Source of the DNA: Plectonema radiosum NIES-515
Lineage (GTDB): Bacteria > Cyanobacteriota > Cyanobacteriia > Cyanobacteriales > Nostocaceae
Direction of reading: 5' to 3'
DNA length: 64,000 nucleotides
Assembly: GCF_025753815.1 (NCBI RefSeq)
Contig: NZ_JAOWRF010000211.1
Location: forward strand, 23,492-87,491
Of this stretch, positions 45,720-55,303 are shown piece by piece. The first letter of the stretch is position 1. Each line of letters opens with the position of its first letter. The notes beneath the pieces are model-generated. The model saw only the letters and a list, made by a program, of their open reading frames with translations, searched no databases and was not told the origin of the DNA. The position numbers and the translations under genes were made by a program.

Positions 45720-46332
45720 GAATCTATCCCATTGATAAAACTCTTTGAATCCAAATATGAATAGTAGGAAGATCAAGAAATGCATTTAAATATACTTTTA
45801 GACGTTCACGGTCGTACAGACAGTATTTACATTGATACCAAGCAAAACAAGGTTATTGCTGGTATCAAGTGATAGATATTTTGATTGGTCTACCAATATA
45901 TTTTCTTAGTTTTCCAAACTATGAATGGTATTTGGGGTCGAATCCCTCGTTTACCTAGACTCGCACGTTTTTGTTTCGAGTCATACCCCTTATCGGCAGT
46001 CAATACTTTAAGTCGTAACGAATATCTACCGCGTTTATTTCAAGGTTTTTAATTTGACTTTCGATCAGATGAGCTTTTCGATGCCCACATATCACCATGC
46101 GCTAAGTAGCACCATCGACAAGATAGTAATCAGAATGTACAACAGACTATTTAATACACGATGATATGGTGCATGAGGCATTCCTTTACACCTAAGACGT
46201 GCCTCCTCCGAAAATATATCTTCAAACAACTTTCATTTCTTCGTCACTCAGTCCTTCAAAACGTCCAGCTAGTGATGCAGCCTGATAACAGCACAACACA
46301 TTACCACATTTTCATATTAATGGGATAGGTTC
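45720..46332 (-). mobile_element. Degenerate IS5-family element
   Basis: A decayed insertion sequence of about 610 bases. Near-perfect 14-bp terminal inverted repeats (gaatctatcccatt at 45720-45733 and aatgggataggttc at 46319-46332, one mismatch) bound a broken DDE transposase read on the minus strand. The length is well below the 850-1000 bases of an intact copy. No clear target duplication is visible. Confidence 0.75.
45724..46290 (-). pseudogene. IS5-family transposase, frameshifted with internal loss
   Basis: Translation of the minus strand in mixed frames gives ordered pieces of an IS5-type transposase. They are SLAGRFEGLSDEEMKVV, then EARLRCKGMPHAPYHRVLNS, then a degraded stretch with GHRKAHLIESQ, then TADKGYDSKQKRASLGKRGI followed by RPQIPFIVWKTK and GRPIK. 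The C-terminus is RERLKVYLNAFLDLPTIHIW, ending at a TAG inside the right-hand repeat. At least two frameshifts and a loss of part of the middle and of the region between GRPI and the C-terminus show it is dead. Confidence 0.82.
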
Positions 46333-46561
46333 ATTAAACTTATACTTTTAATCGGAAACTTAATAAAAGTCATAAAGAAAATCTAGTAATTCATGTCATA
46401 ATATGTGTTATGTAAGGATAAGAATAAATTTGTAAGTCGTAAGCTTGCAGTAACTTATACCATAGTCACTGCATCTAAATTAAGATTTTTGGTATAGTTA
46501 AATTATGATTGCGAAAAACTTTTATAAAAATCTTTTTTGACTTGTTAGCAAGTATTCATCA

Positions 46562-48709
46562 ATGATGGAGAATAAATCTTCTCAAGCCTCAAGTTCTGAT
46601 CAAAATAAGAACTTAAGCTCTCCATTTCTTCAGGCTCAACCTTTTACGGAGTCGGAAGGACTAGGGGATGATTGGAATTTTCGTGATTTTCTGGGTATTT
46701 TACGGCGGCGATCGCTTATCATTGCAGGGGTAGCCGTGCTTGTAATGATAGCTGTTGTCAGTTCGTCACTAAGACAAAAACCAGAATATGAAGGCAATTT
46801 TCGGCTATTAGTAGAACCTCTTAATGATGACAGCAAAGTGGTGGATGTTGTCAAAGAGGCTAACGTAGACAAGTCTAGCCTAGATTACGAAAGTCAAATA
46901 CAGGTTCTTAAGAGTCCTAAACTGATCGGAGACATTGTTAAGGAGTTGCAACATTTCTATCCAGAAATAAATTATAGCTCTTTGGCAAATTATCTAACTA
47001 TTACTCGCTTAGGTGAAACCAAAATTATAGAAGTTCGCTATCGAAGTAGCGATGCAAATAAGATTAAAAAAGTCCTAGACACAATTGCGATAAATTACTC
47101 AAATTACAGCAAGGAAAAGCGTCAAACGAAGTTAAATAATGGGATTAAGTTTGTTGAAACACAACTACCATCCTTACAGAAACGAGTTGATGAAATTCAA
47201 AAGGATTTGCAAATTTTCCGGCAAAAATACGACTTTATCGAGCCAGACACCCAGGCACAGCAAATTGCTACTCAAGTCAATAATTTATCTGGGCAACGAT
47301 TAGCAGTTAATCAGCAATTAGCACAAGCTCGTGCTAATTTAGCTGGCTTACAGGGACAAGAAGGAAAACTGGCAGCGCTGAATAATGCTACTGTGTATCA
47401 GCAGTTAATTGTTCAGGTGGGGCAATTAGAAACTCAGATTGCTGCGGAGTCAGCTCGTTTCCAGGAAAATAGCCCAAGCATCCGAACATTAAAGGATAAA
47501 CGGAATAACCTGCTGCCCTTGTTAAGCCAAGAAGCACGGCGATTTTTGGATGTAAAAGTTGCAGAAGTAGCGACTCAAGTTCAAAGTTTAGAAGTGCAGA
47601 GCCAAGAGCTTGCCAAAGCCGAACAGAAACTCGAACAAAGACGCAAGCAATTGCCAGTCTTGGCACGGCAATATACAGAAATGCAGCGAAATTTGCAGGT
47701 TGCAACTGAAAGCTTGAATCGTTTTCTGACTACTCGCGAAACACTGCAAATTCAGGTGGCTCAGACAGAACTGCCTTGGCAGTTAATTCAACCCCCAACT
47801 AAACCTGAAGCTCCTATATCTGAGGATATAAAACGTAGTTTAATTACAGGATTTTTGGCGAGTCTAGCCATAGGAATTGGCATCGCCATACTAATTGAAA
47901 AGCTGGATAATACTTATCATACCGCTCTTGCTCTGAAAGAGAAAATCAAAGTGCCGTTGTTAGGAACTATTCCATTTGAAAAGCAGATCCAAAATAGTCA
48001 ACATGGCACAAATAAACAAAACATTCCTATAGTAAGAGTAGCAGATTCGCTACGTCAGAGTGTTCCTGGGTTAGTCGTAATACCCGACCATAAATATAGC
48101 AATTATTCCGGAAAATTTTTAGAAGCTTTACGGGTACTTTGTACGAATATTCAACTGCTCAGTTCCGATCGCCCAATTCGCTCGATAATTATTAGTTCAG
48201 CTATGTCTGGTGACGGTAAGTCTACAGTTGCATTTCATTTAGCTCAAATAGCTACAGCAATGGGACAACGAGTACTACTTGTAGATGCCGATCTGCGACA
48301 GCCCACGATTCACACTTTATCAAATTTAAATAATCTATGGGGATTGAGTAATTTAATTTCGACAAACTTGCCAGTGGGGGAGGTGATTCGGAAAGTACCT
48401 TCGATGAAAGAATTATCTGTAATTACTTCTGGACCGATACCACCCGATCCCACCAAGTTGCTCTCCTCGGAAAAGATGAAGCGACTGATGGAAGAATTTC
48501 ACAACACCTTTGACTTGGTGATATATGACGCTCCTATATTAGTTGGACTAGCTGATGCTAGCCTGATAGCACCTCATACTAATGGAATTTTGCTTGTGGT
48601 AAGGATGGACAAAACAGACAGTTCTGTTCTCAAGCGAGCTTTGGATAACTTGAAACTTTCGCGAATGAGTGTTTTAGGTGTGGTTGGGAATGCTCAGAAA
48701 AATAATTAA
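46562..48709 (+). CDS. Wzc/GumC-CpsD-type polysaccharide co-polymerase and tyrosine kinase
   Basis: A 715-residue inner-membrane protein that would control chain length and export of a surface polysaccharide. A Wzz domain is framed by membrane helices at about 51-68 and 427-446, with coiled coils between (about 200-270 and 340-400). The cytosolic BY-kinase domain has Walker A SAMSGDGKST (546-555), Walker A' VLLVDAD (571-577) and Walker B LVIYDAP (652-658). The usual C-terminal tyrosine cluster is absent; the protein ends GVVGNAQKNN. It is divergent from the polysaccharide block, about 1.8 kb away, with the dead IS5 between. Two ATG codons stand in tandem at the start. Confidence 0.9.
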   Translation: MMENKSSQASSSDQNKNLSSPFLQAQPFTESEGLGDDWNFRDFLGILRRRSLIIAGVAVLVMIAVVSSSLRQKPEYEGNFRLLVEPLNDDSKVVDVVKEANVDKSSLDYESQIQVLKSPKLIGDIVKELQHFYPEINYSSLANYLTITRLGETKIIEVRYRSSDANKIKKVLDTIAINYSNYSKEKRQTKLNNGIKFVETQLPSLQKRVDEIQKDLQIFRQKYDFIEPDTQAQQIATQVNNLSGQRLAVNQQLAQARANLAGLQGQEGKLAALNNATVYQQLIVQVGQLETQIAAESARFQENSPSIRTLKDKRNNLLPLLSQEARRFLDVKVAEVATQVQSLEVQSQELAKAEQKLEQRRKQLPVLARQYTEMQRNLQVATESLNRFLTTRETLQIQVAQTELPWQLIQPPTKPEAPISEDIKRSLITGFLASLAIGIGIAILIEKLDNTYHTALALKEKIKVPLLGTIPFEKQIQNSQHGTNKQNIPIVRVADSLRQSVPGLVVIPDHKYSNYSGKFLEALRVLCTNIQLLSSDRPIRSIIISSAMSGDGKSTVAFHLAQIATAMGQRVLLVDADLRQPTIHTLSNLNNLWGLSNLISTNLPVGEVIRKVPSMKELSVITSGPIPPDPTKLLSSEKMKRLMEEFHNTFDLVIYDAPILVGLADASLIAPHTNGILLVVRMDKTDSSVLKRALDNLKLSRMSVLGVVGNAQKNN

Positions 48710-48724
48710 CAAGTTGCAACCGTC

Positions 48725-48754
48725 GTAGAGACGTAAAGAGTGGAACGTCTCTAC
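48725..48754. repeat. Palindromic repeat after wzc
   Basis: Inverted repeat gtagagacgt / acgtctctac with a 10-base spacer, 15 bases after the wzc stop. It is the same core seen at 1444, 54589, 55194 and 60411. It may also end or stabilise the wzc transcript. Confidence 0.75.
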
Positions 48755-48867
48755 AATATGTGTAATTTACCAGACATATATCAGATGCATATTTATCTGA
48801 AAGAAAATTCGCTTTTTGTAAATTTTTTGCAATCCTGTTGACTCTCTAGCCGAGTGGAGAGCTGACA

Positions 48868-49584
48868 ATGGAATCAGGAAATCAGATGAAGAAAGTTATG
48901 CAACTCGTGTCTTTGAGAAATAGGTTTTTGGCGTTAACCTTGAGTGCGATCGCCTCAACTAGCGGGTTACTTGCAGCTTGTAGTGCTGACCAAAAACAGG
49001 CTCAAACACCAAACGCTACCACTACCAATGCTAGCGACAAGCAGCAGATGCACGGAAGTGGGATGAATCACAGTATGGCAATGGATTTGGGTCCAAGGGA
49101 TGCTAACTACGATTTGCGGTTCATCGACGGGATGAAACCGCACCATCAAGGAGCCATAGAAATGGCTCAGGAAGCACAGCAGAAATCAAAACGTCCGGAA
49201 ATCAAAAAGCTAGCAGACGAAATCATCAAAGCGCAAAACAAAGAAATTACTCAGATGAAGCAATGGAGAACAGCTTGGTATCCCAAGGCTGGGGATAAAC
49301 TAATGGCTTATGACTCTAAAATGGGTCAGATGATGGAGATGTCATCTGACCAAAAGAAAGGCATGATGATGAACATGGACTTGGGTGCGGCTGATAAAGA
49401 TTTTGACTTGCGCTTTATCAATGCAATGATTCCTCACCATGAAGGTGCTGTAACAATGGCACAAGATGCGTTGAAAAACTCTCAACGTCCGGAGATTAAG
49501 AAACTCTCCCAAGAGATTATTAAATCACAAAATGCGGAAATTAACCAAATGAAGCAATGGCAAAAAACTTGGTACAACAAGTAA
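48868..49584 (+). CDS. Methionine-rich lipoprotein with two DUF305 domains (CopM-like)
   Basis: A periplasmic metal-binding protein candidate. The ATG at 48868 and an in-frame ATG at 48886 (AGGA upstream) are both possible starts; the second gives a tidier signal. The lipobox LLAAC puts the lipidated cysteine at C38 (from the first ATG). Two DUF305 modules follow, each with DLRFI-(D/N)-(G/A)-M-(K/I)-PHH-(Q/E)-GA and RPEIKKL. Between and before them are methionine/histidine-rich linkers (MHGSGMNHSMAM, KMGQMMEMSSDQKKGMMMNM). DUF305 proteins such as CopM of Synechocystis bind copper. It heads the plus-strand metal island and lies next to the efflux genes. Confidence 0.85.
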   Translation: MESGNQMKKVMQLVSLRNRFLALTLSAIASTSGLLAACSADQKQAQTPNATTTNASDKQQMHGSGMNHSMAMDLGPRDANYDLRFIDGMKPHHQGAIEMAQEAQQKSKRPEIKKLADEIIKAQNKEITQMKQWRTAWYPKAGDKLMAYDSKMGQMMEMSSDQKKGMMMNMDLGAADKDFDLRFINAMIPHHEGAVTMAQDALKNSQRPEIKKLSQEIIKSQNAEINQMKQWQKTWYNK

Positions 49585-49777
49585 GCTTGATTTCATCCTG
49601 ATTTCATTTCTCAATGCCAGACTGGGAGTTATCTTCTAGTAAACTATTTACTGGACAAAACTTGACATTTATTGACAAACCGCCCAAAAAAACCTGACAG
49701 ATAAGCGCAATTCCAACACTTACGGAAGCGCTCCACATAGCTGATGAAATCCAGTACTCAAGGATTATTGAATCGCC

Positions 49778-51409
49778 ATGCCTAATCTGCGTTCCCAAAC
49801 AGCGATCGCAATTCGCACTAGTTCTGGCACAATCTTAAGCCTTTTTTTGCTGGCTAGTCCCGCAGCAGTTTTGGCACACGGGGGACACGGTGATGAATTT
49901 AATCAAGAAAGTGAAGCTACTCAATCTACTGGCTCGATTCAAGTTGATGCCCAAACTGCTCAACGTATAGGAATTAAAATCGAGCCAGTTAAGCGCCAGA
50001 AGCTAGCTGTAGGCATTAAAACCACCGGACAGATTGAAACTCTACCCAGTCAAAAAGTAGAAGTAACTACGCCGATTTCTGGGGCGAAAGTGGTTGAGTT
50101 GTTGGTGGAACCTGGGGCAACAGTCAAACAAAATCAACCTGTAGCCGTTTTAACTAGTCCTGACTTGGTGACGCTGCGTGTAGAATCTCAAGAAAAACTT
50201 GCTCAAGGTCAAGCTGACTTGCGCTTCAGCCAAGCTGACTTAAAGCTAGCAGAGCAAAACTACGAGCGATATCAACAAATAGCTGCTGCGGAAATCGCCC
50301 AAACACAAAGTCAAGTATCATTTGCTCAAGAGAAATATAACAAAGATAAGCAGTTAGCTGATGCTGGGGCTTTGCCAAGACGCAATGCTTTGGAATCTCA
50401 AACTCAGCTAGCATCAGCTAAAGCTGACCTCACCAAAGCTTCCAGCCGGCGAGATGTAATTGAGGCAGAAAATCAATTACAACGTGCTTCTGCCGCCGTG
50501 GAAGTAGCTAAATCGAAAATTAAACTCAGTAATAAGACGTATACAACTCGGCTGCAACAATTGGGAAACCGTGCCAATGACAAAGGACTGGTGACGGTGA
50601 CGGCTCCGATTTCTGGTAAGGTTGCCGATAGGGAAGTTACTATAGGTCAATCTTTCCAGGATGCGGGGGGCAAGTTGATGACGATTGTCAATGACAGTCG
50701 AGTTTATGCCACTGCAAATATTTATGAAAAAGATTTAAATAAAGTAAAGACAGGTCAAGCAGTAAATGTCAAAGTTGCTTCATTACCTGACCGTACTTTC
50801 ACTGGTAAAATTGCTGTAGTTGGGTCAGTGGTAGAAGGGGAAACGCGGACAGTACCTGTAAAAGCGGAAATAGTTAACTTCAGTGGAGTTCTCAAACCAG
50901 GGATGTTTGCAGAACTTGAAGTTTTAACTGACAAAACATCGACAGCGATCTTGGCTATTCCCAACTCGGCTGTTGTTGAAGCCAATAATAAAAAACAAGT
51001 TTACGTGCAGAATGGTGATGCTTATCAAGCAGTTGAAGTTACTTTAGGTCAAACCTCTGGGGATATGGTTGAGGTGAAGACTGGTTTATTTGAGGGAGAT
51101 TCAATAGTTACCCAGCGTGCTACTCAACTTTACGCACAGTCTTTGCGGGGGGGTAGCAAGTCGCAAGAACATGAAGACAAGGAAGCGATCGCACAACCAA
51201 CGCAAGTCAAAATGCCCAACTTACCAATACCGCTATGGCTAATTGGAGTTGGGGGAGGTGCTGCGTTAGCGAGTGTAGCTTTTGTAGCTGGGAGATTTTC
51301 GTTGAGTAAGGGCAGAAAAGAACTTGATGATGTAACGTCACAAAACACTTGGGATGATAATCATCACGTTTTGCAATCGAAAGTTAAAAAATTAAGTCAA
51401 GATGCTTAA
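49778..51409 (+). CDS. RND efflux periplasmic adaptor (CusB/NrsB-like)
   Basis: The membrane-fusion subunit of a heavy-metal efflux system, 543 residues. A signal segment (residues about 16-33) ends before a His-rich stretch AHGGHGDE. The beta-barrel and lipoyl halves are at VEVTTPISGAKVVELLVEPG and GLVTVTAPISGKVADREVTIG, separated by a long alpha-hairpin (about 120-270). A membrane helix near 485-505 (LWLIGVGGGAALASVAFV) gives a C-terminal anchor, an addition to the usual plan. The next gene overlaps it by 8 bases, so adaptor and pump are translated together. Confidence 0.9.
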   Translation: MPNLRSQTAIAIRTSSGTILSLFLLASPAAVLAHGGHGDEFNQESEATQSTGSIQVDAQTAQRIGIKIEPVKRQKLAVGIKTTGQIETLPSQKVEVTTPISGAKVVELLVEPGATVKQNQPVAVLTSPDLVTLRVESQEKLAQGQADLRFSQADLKLAEQNYERYQQIAAAEIAQTQSQVSFAQEKYNKDKQLADAGALPRRNALESQTQLASAKADLTKASSRRDVIEAENQLQRASAAVEVAKSKIKLSNKTYTTRLQQLGNRANDKGLVTVTAPISGKVADREVTIGQSFQDAGGKLMTIVNDSRVYATANIYEKDLNKVKTGQAVNVKVASLPDRTFTGKIAVVGSVVEGETRTVPVKAEIVNFSGVLKPGMFAELEVLTDKTSTAILAIPNSAVVEANNKKQVYVQNGDAYQAVEVTLGQTSGDMVEVKTGLFEGDSIVTQRATQLYAQSLRGGSKSQEHEDKEAIAQPTQVKMPNLPIPLWLIGVGGGAALASVAFVAGRFSLSKGRKELDDVTSQNTWDDNHHVLQSKVKKLSQDA

Positions 51410-54400
51410 TTCAATTGTGAAGTGGGCGATCGCTCAACGGTGGCTAGTCGTCATCGCTTCGATTATCATCAGTCTGTGGGGATTTCGCGTTCTCACACAA
51501 ATGCCACTAGACGTTTTTCCTAATTTTGCACCCCCACAAGTAGAAATTCAAACTGAAGCACCAGGACTCGCACCAGAGGAAGTCGAATCTCTCGTCACTC
51601 GACCGATAGAAAGTGCGATCAACGGTACTCCCGGTGTGGAAACGGTGCGTTCCTCTTCTGCGGTGGGGATATCTGTTGTCAAAGTTATTTTTAACTGGAA
51701 TACAGAAATTATTCTGGCTCGTCAATTAGTAACTGAACGATTGCAACAAGCTCAAAGTCAACTACCGAAAGGAGTAGAATCGCCACAAATTTCTCCTACT
51801 AGTTCTCCTTTGGGTGCTGTTATTAAATACGCTTTTACCTCGGAAACTACTTCTTTAATGGAAGTGCGTCGGATTATTGACTGGCAAGTTAAAAATAGAC
51901 TTTTAGCGGTTCCAGGTGTTAGTCAAATCGTCATATTTGGTGGAGATGTCCGTCAATATCAAGTTCTCGCAGATCCAAATAAATTAAAAGCCTTTAATGT
52001 ATCTTTAAAAGAAGTTACTGAAGCTACCGAAAAAGCAAACGTGAATGCTCCTGGGGGATTTTTAATCAATCCAGACCAAGAACTTTTAGTTAGGGCAATT
52101 GGGCGAATTGAGTCTATTGACGAATTGAAGCAATCAGCAATTACTGCTCGAAATGGCACACCAGTGCTACTAGGTCAAGTTGCTGATGTGAAAATTGGTG
52201 CGGAACTTAAACGCGGTGATGCAACTTTAAATGGCAAGAAAGCGATTGTTGTGGTAGTTAATAAACAACCTCAAGCTGACACGCCAACTGTTACCCGCGC
52301 AGTTGAAACGGCAATGTCAGAAATTAAAGGTGGCTTGCCTAAAGATGTCAAAGTTACTGTTACCTTTCGTCAAGAAAGTTTTATTGAAGCTTCGCTGAAA
52401 AATGTAGAAGATTCGCTGCGTGATGGCATTATTATTGTCTCTGTTGTTTTGATTTTGTTTTTGATGAATTGGCGGACAGTTATTATTAGTCTGAGCGCAA
52501 TTCCTCTATCTCTACTTTTAGGGATGATAATTTTAAATTGGACGGGACAAGGTATTAATACGATGACCTTGGGTGGATTAGCTGTTGCTATTGGTTCGGT
52601 GGTAGATGATGCAATTGTGGATATGGAAAATGTCTACCGTCGGTTACGAGAAAATCAGCAAGCAAAAACACCAATTAATCCATTACAAGTTGTATTTAAT
52701 GGGTCAGTTGAGGTGCGGGTTAGCGTACTTTTTTCAACAGTAATTATTGCTGTTGTCTTTGCACCAATTTTTGCTCTTTCGGGTGTGGAAGGTCGTATTT
52801 TTACGCCGATGGGTGTATCTTATTTGCTTTCAATTGTAGCTTCAACTTTGGTCGCACTAACGCTGACTCCTGCGCTGTGTGCGCTGTTGTTGGTAAATCG
52901 TCGTTTACCAAATGATGAAACTTGGTTAGCGCGATTTTCACATAAAATATATCGTCCAGCTTTAATGTTTTCTATTCGTCGTCCGCAGATTATCTTAATT
53001 GCTGCTACGGCTAGTTTTATCGCTTCAATGTTGATTTTGCCATCCTTGGGACGAGTATTTTTACCAGAGTTTCAAGAAAGTTCACTTGTCATCTCTACTT
53101 CTCTTTATCCAGGACAATCTTTAGAAGCAACTAATACAGCAGATTTAGCGATTCAAGATGCTTTGAAGAATGATAAACGATTTGCAGCCTTACAGTTACG
53201 TTCCGGACGTGCTCCTGGTGATAGTGATGTCGGTGGTGTCAACTTTGGGGAACTAGATGTAGAGTTGAGTCAGTTGGGAATAAAAGACAGGAAAGCAAGT
53301 ATTGAAACGCTACGGCAAGAATTTGCGAAAATACCGGGTGTAGCGGCAAATATAGGTGGTTTTATTTCTCATAGATTGGATGAAGTGTTGTCAGGAGTAA
53401 GGAGTGCGATCGCTGTCAAAATCTTCGGTTCCGACTTAGAACAACTCCGCATTATTGGGAAGCAAGTTGAATCGGTGATGAGCAACATTCCTGGAGTTGT
53501 AGATTTGCAATTAGAACCCCAAGTTCCTATCAAACAAGTACAAATTAAGTTTGACCGACTTGCTGCTTCTCGTTATGGTTTGGCTGTTGGTGATTTAGCT
53601 GAAATTATTGAAACTGCTCTCAATGGAAGAGTAGTTTCTCAAGTCTTAGAACAGCAGCAAGTGTTTGATTTGGTTGTTTGGTTAAACGAGAGCGATCGCC
53701 AAAATTTACAAATTATCAGCAACTTGTTAATTGATGTCCCCAACAATCAAAAAATTCCCTTAGCTCAAGTTGCACAAGTTGACTATGGTACTGGTCCGAA
53801 TACAATTAACCGCGAAAATGTTTCTCGTTTAATTGTTGTCTCAGCAAATGTCAACGGACAAGATTTAGGTTCTGTTATCACTAATATTAGAAATCAAGTT
53901 AAACAAAATGTACAATTACCTTCTGGATATTACATTCAATATAGTGGTCAATTTCAAGCGCAAGAACAAGCCACACAAACTTTAATTTTCGCTGGAAGTT
54001 TAGCATTGATTGCCATCACAATCTTAATTTACTTTGCTGTAAAATCAATTCCAGCAACTTTGATGATTATGATTAATTTACCTTTAGCATTAATTGGTGG
54101 TGTCATTTCTGTAGCTTTGAGTGGGGGTGTAATTTCTGTTGCTTCGATGGTGGGATTTATTACCCTTTTTGGTGTAGCTACTCGCAATGGTTTGCTATTA
54201 GTTGATAACTATAATCATAAGTTAGCGACTGGTATGGCTTTACAGAAAGTTTTACTTGAAGGTTCAATGGAACGATTAGTTGCTATTTTAATGACCGCTT
54301 TTACATCAGCTTTGGGAATGATGCCTTTGGTAATTGGGACTGGTGCAGGTAAAGAAATTTTGCAACCTTTAGCGGTGGTTGTATTGGGAGGATTATTTAC

Positions 54401-54521
54401 CTCTACAGCATTAACTTTGTTAGTTCTTCCCGCTTTGTATTCTCAATTTGCGAGGTTTCTAGTTTCTCCAAATTCCCAAGAAATCAAAAACATGAAAGTT
54501 GTCGAAAGTACATTTTCATAA
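51402..54521 (+). CDS. Heavy-metal RND efflux pump (CusA/NrsA-like)
   Basis: The proton-driven pump subunit, 1039 residues, the normal length for the HME group. MPLDVFPNFAPPQVEIQTEAPG (32-53) and RSSSAVGISVVKVIF are the N-terminal porter signatures, GGLAVAIGSVVDDAIVDMEN lies in TM4 with the acidic residues of the proton relay, and GFITLFGVATRNGLLLVDN is the matching TM10 motif. Twelve membrane helices in two halves are evident. The metal cannot be read from sequence; Cu or Ni are favoured by the CopM-like and RppAB/NrsRS-like neighbours. No outer-membrane channel gene follows. Confidence 0.92.
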   Translation: MLNSIVKWAIAQRWLVVIASIIISLWGFRVLTQMPLDVFPNFAPPQVEIQTEAPGLAPEEVESLVTRPIESAINGTPGVETVRSSSAVGISVVKVIFNWNTEIILARQLVTERLQQAQSQLPKGVESPQISPTSSPLGAVIKYAFTSETTSLMEVRRIIDWQVKNRLLAVPGVSQIVIFGGDVRQYQVLADPNKLKAFNVSLKEVTEATEKANVNAPGGFLINPDQELLVRAIGRIESIDELKQSAITARNGTPVLLGQVADVKIGAELKRGDATLNGKKAIVVVVNKQPQADTPTVTRAVETAMSEIKGGLPKDVKVTVTFRQESFIEASLKNVEDSLRDGIIIVSVVLILFLMNWRTVIISLSAIPLSLLLGMIILNWTGQGINTMTLGGLAVAIGSVVDDAIVDMENVYRRLRENQQAKTPINPLQVVFNGSVEVRVSVLFSTVIIAVVFAPIFALSGVEGRIFTPMGVSYLLSIVASTLVALTLTPALCALLLVNRRLPNDETWLARFSHKIYRPALMFSIRRPQIILIAATASFIASMLILPSLGRVFLPEFQESSLVISTSLYPGQSLEATNTADLAIQDALKNDKRFAALQLRSGRAPGDSDVGGVNFGELDVELSQLGIKDRKASIETLRQEFAKIPGVAANIGGFISHRLDEVLSGVRSAIAVKIFGSDLEQLRIIGKQVESVMSNIPGVVDLQLEPQVPIKQVQIKFDRLAASRYGLAVGDLAEIIETALNGRVVSQVLEQQQVFDLVVWLNESDRQNLQIISNLLIDVPNNQKIPLAQVAQVDYGTGPNTINRENVSRLIVVSANVNGQDLGSVITNIRNQVKQNVQLPSGYYIQYSGQFQAQEQATQTLIFAGSLALIAITILIYFAVKSIPATLMIMINLPLALIGGVISVALSGGVISVASMVGFITLFGVATRNGLLLVDNYNHKLATGMALQKVLLEGSMERLVAILMTAFTSALGMMPLVIGTGAGKEILQPLAVVVLGGLFTSTALTLLVLPALYSQFARFLVSPNSQEIKNMKVVESTFS

Positions 54522-54588
54522 TTTTTTTACTTGTTTATCTCAATTATTAATTATTCACAGTATGAGTGAATACCGTTCAGTTAAGAGC

Positions 54589-54616
54589 GTAGAGACGCGA
54601 AATTTCGCGTCTCTAC
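54589..54616. repeat. 28-bp perfect palindrome, copy 1
   Basis: A perfect palindrome with arms gtagagacgcgaaa, identical in all 28 bases to the copy at 55194-55221. It lies 68 bases after the pump gene and could fold as a hairpin in its 3' transcript. Confidence 0.9.
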
Positions 54617-54676
54617 AGGTCTAAAATTACTACCAAAAATCCTTAACACCAAGTGTATTGCAGTAGGAGTAAAGCA

Positions 54677-55135
54677 ATGAAATCGATAAAATCAAGCTTG
54701 ATTGTTCTCGGAAGTGTCGGACTACTTTTCTTAGGAGCTTGTAGTAACAATAATCAAACAGCTAAGACAGAAAATAGTCCATCTTCTTCTTCACCTATTG
54801 CGAAAACAGGGGGACATGGTGAATCTCATGGGGGACAAGTTGTAGAGACGGGAGCCTATCATTTAGAGTTTGTTCCTGAGAAAGAAGCTAATGGAACACA
54901 TCTGGATTTTTATTTACAAAAAGGAGACAATCACGAGGCAATTCCTAACGCGAAAGTAACCGCTCAAGTTCAACTACCTGATGGAACTCAAAAAAGTTTA
55001 AATCTGAAATACGATAATGAAGGCAAACATTATACAGCTTTGCTTCCTGTAAATGCCACTGGTCAATATCAAGTCAAAGTTACTTCTGATGTTGACGGTA
55101 AAAAATTAGATGGACGTTTTAATTTCAACAAGTAA
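54677..55135 (+). CDS. Small lipoprotein with a predicted Ig-like (YtkA/FixH-type) domain
   Basis: An exported lipoprotein. The frame is open from 54653, but ATG at 54677 has AGGAG seven bases upstream and gives a normal signal (MKSIKSSLIVLGSVGLLFLGAC), cysteine 22 being lipidated; 152 residues. A short Ser-rich linker and a metal-binding-looking HGESHGGQ precede a beta-rich domain (about 60-150) with LDFYLQKGDNHEAIPNAKVTA and TGQYQVKVTSDVDGKKLDGRF. That domain resembles FixH/YtkA-type periplasmic Ig folds. Position after the RND pump suggests a periplasmic helper in metal export, as CopC-type genes do in Synechocystis; this is inference. Confidence 0.8.
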   Translation: MKSIKSSLIVLGSVGLLFLGACSNNNQTAKTENSPSSSSPIAKTGGHGESHGGQVVETGAYHLEFVPEKEANGTHLDFYLQKGDNHEAIPNAKVTAQVQLPDGTQKSLNLKYDNEGKHYTALLPVNATGQYQVKVTSDVDGKKLDGRFNFNK

Positions 55136-55151
55136 ATTGTCAGTGATGCAT

Positions 55152-55243
55152 TAGACATCTCCAAAAATGAACTATGCGTTGTCCACAACCCTTGTAGAGA
55201 CGCGAAATTTCGCGTCTCTACATTGTTTTCCAACAGATGTCTA
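55152..55243. mobile_element. 92-bp MITE-like element with nested palindrome
   Basis: It is bounded by 9-bp inverted ends tagacatct/agatgtcta and contains the 28-bp palindrome at 55194-55221. The left half (AACTATGCGTT followed by CC-ACCC) matches the 40-base repeats at 1381 and 1601 (complement), and a diverged full copy is at 58027-58120. It codes for nothing and would depend on a transposase elsewhere. Confidence 0.65.
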
Positions 55244-55303
55244 TTCAGTAATAACAAATTTATTCATCAACCAGAAATCTTTTGAATACATGGTAAACTC
55301 AAC

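Noticed and set aside
47388..47705. A 105-residue minus-strand frame inside wzc
   Set aside because: It is the shadow of the coiled-coil part of Wzc.
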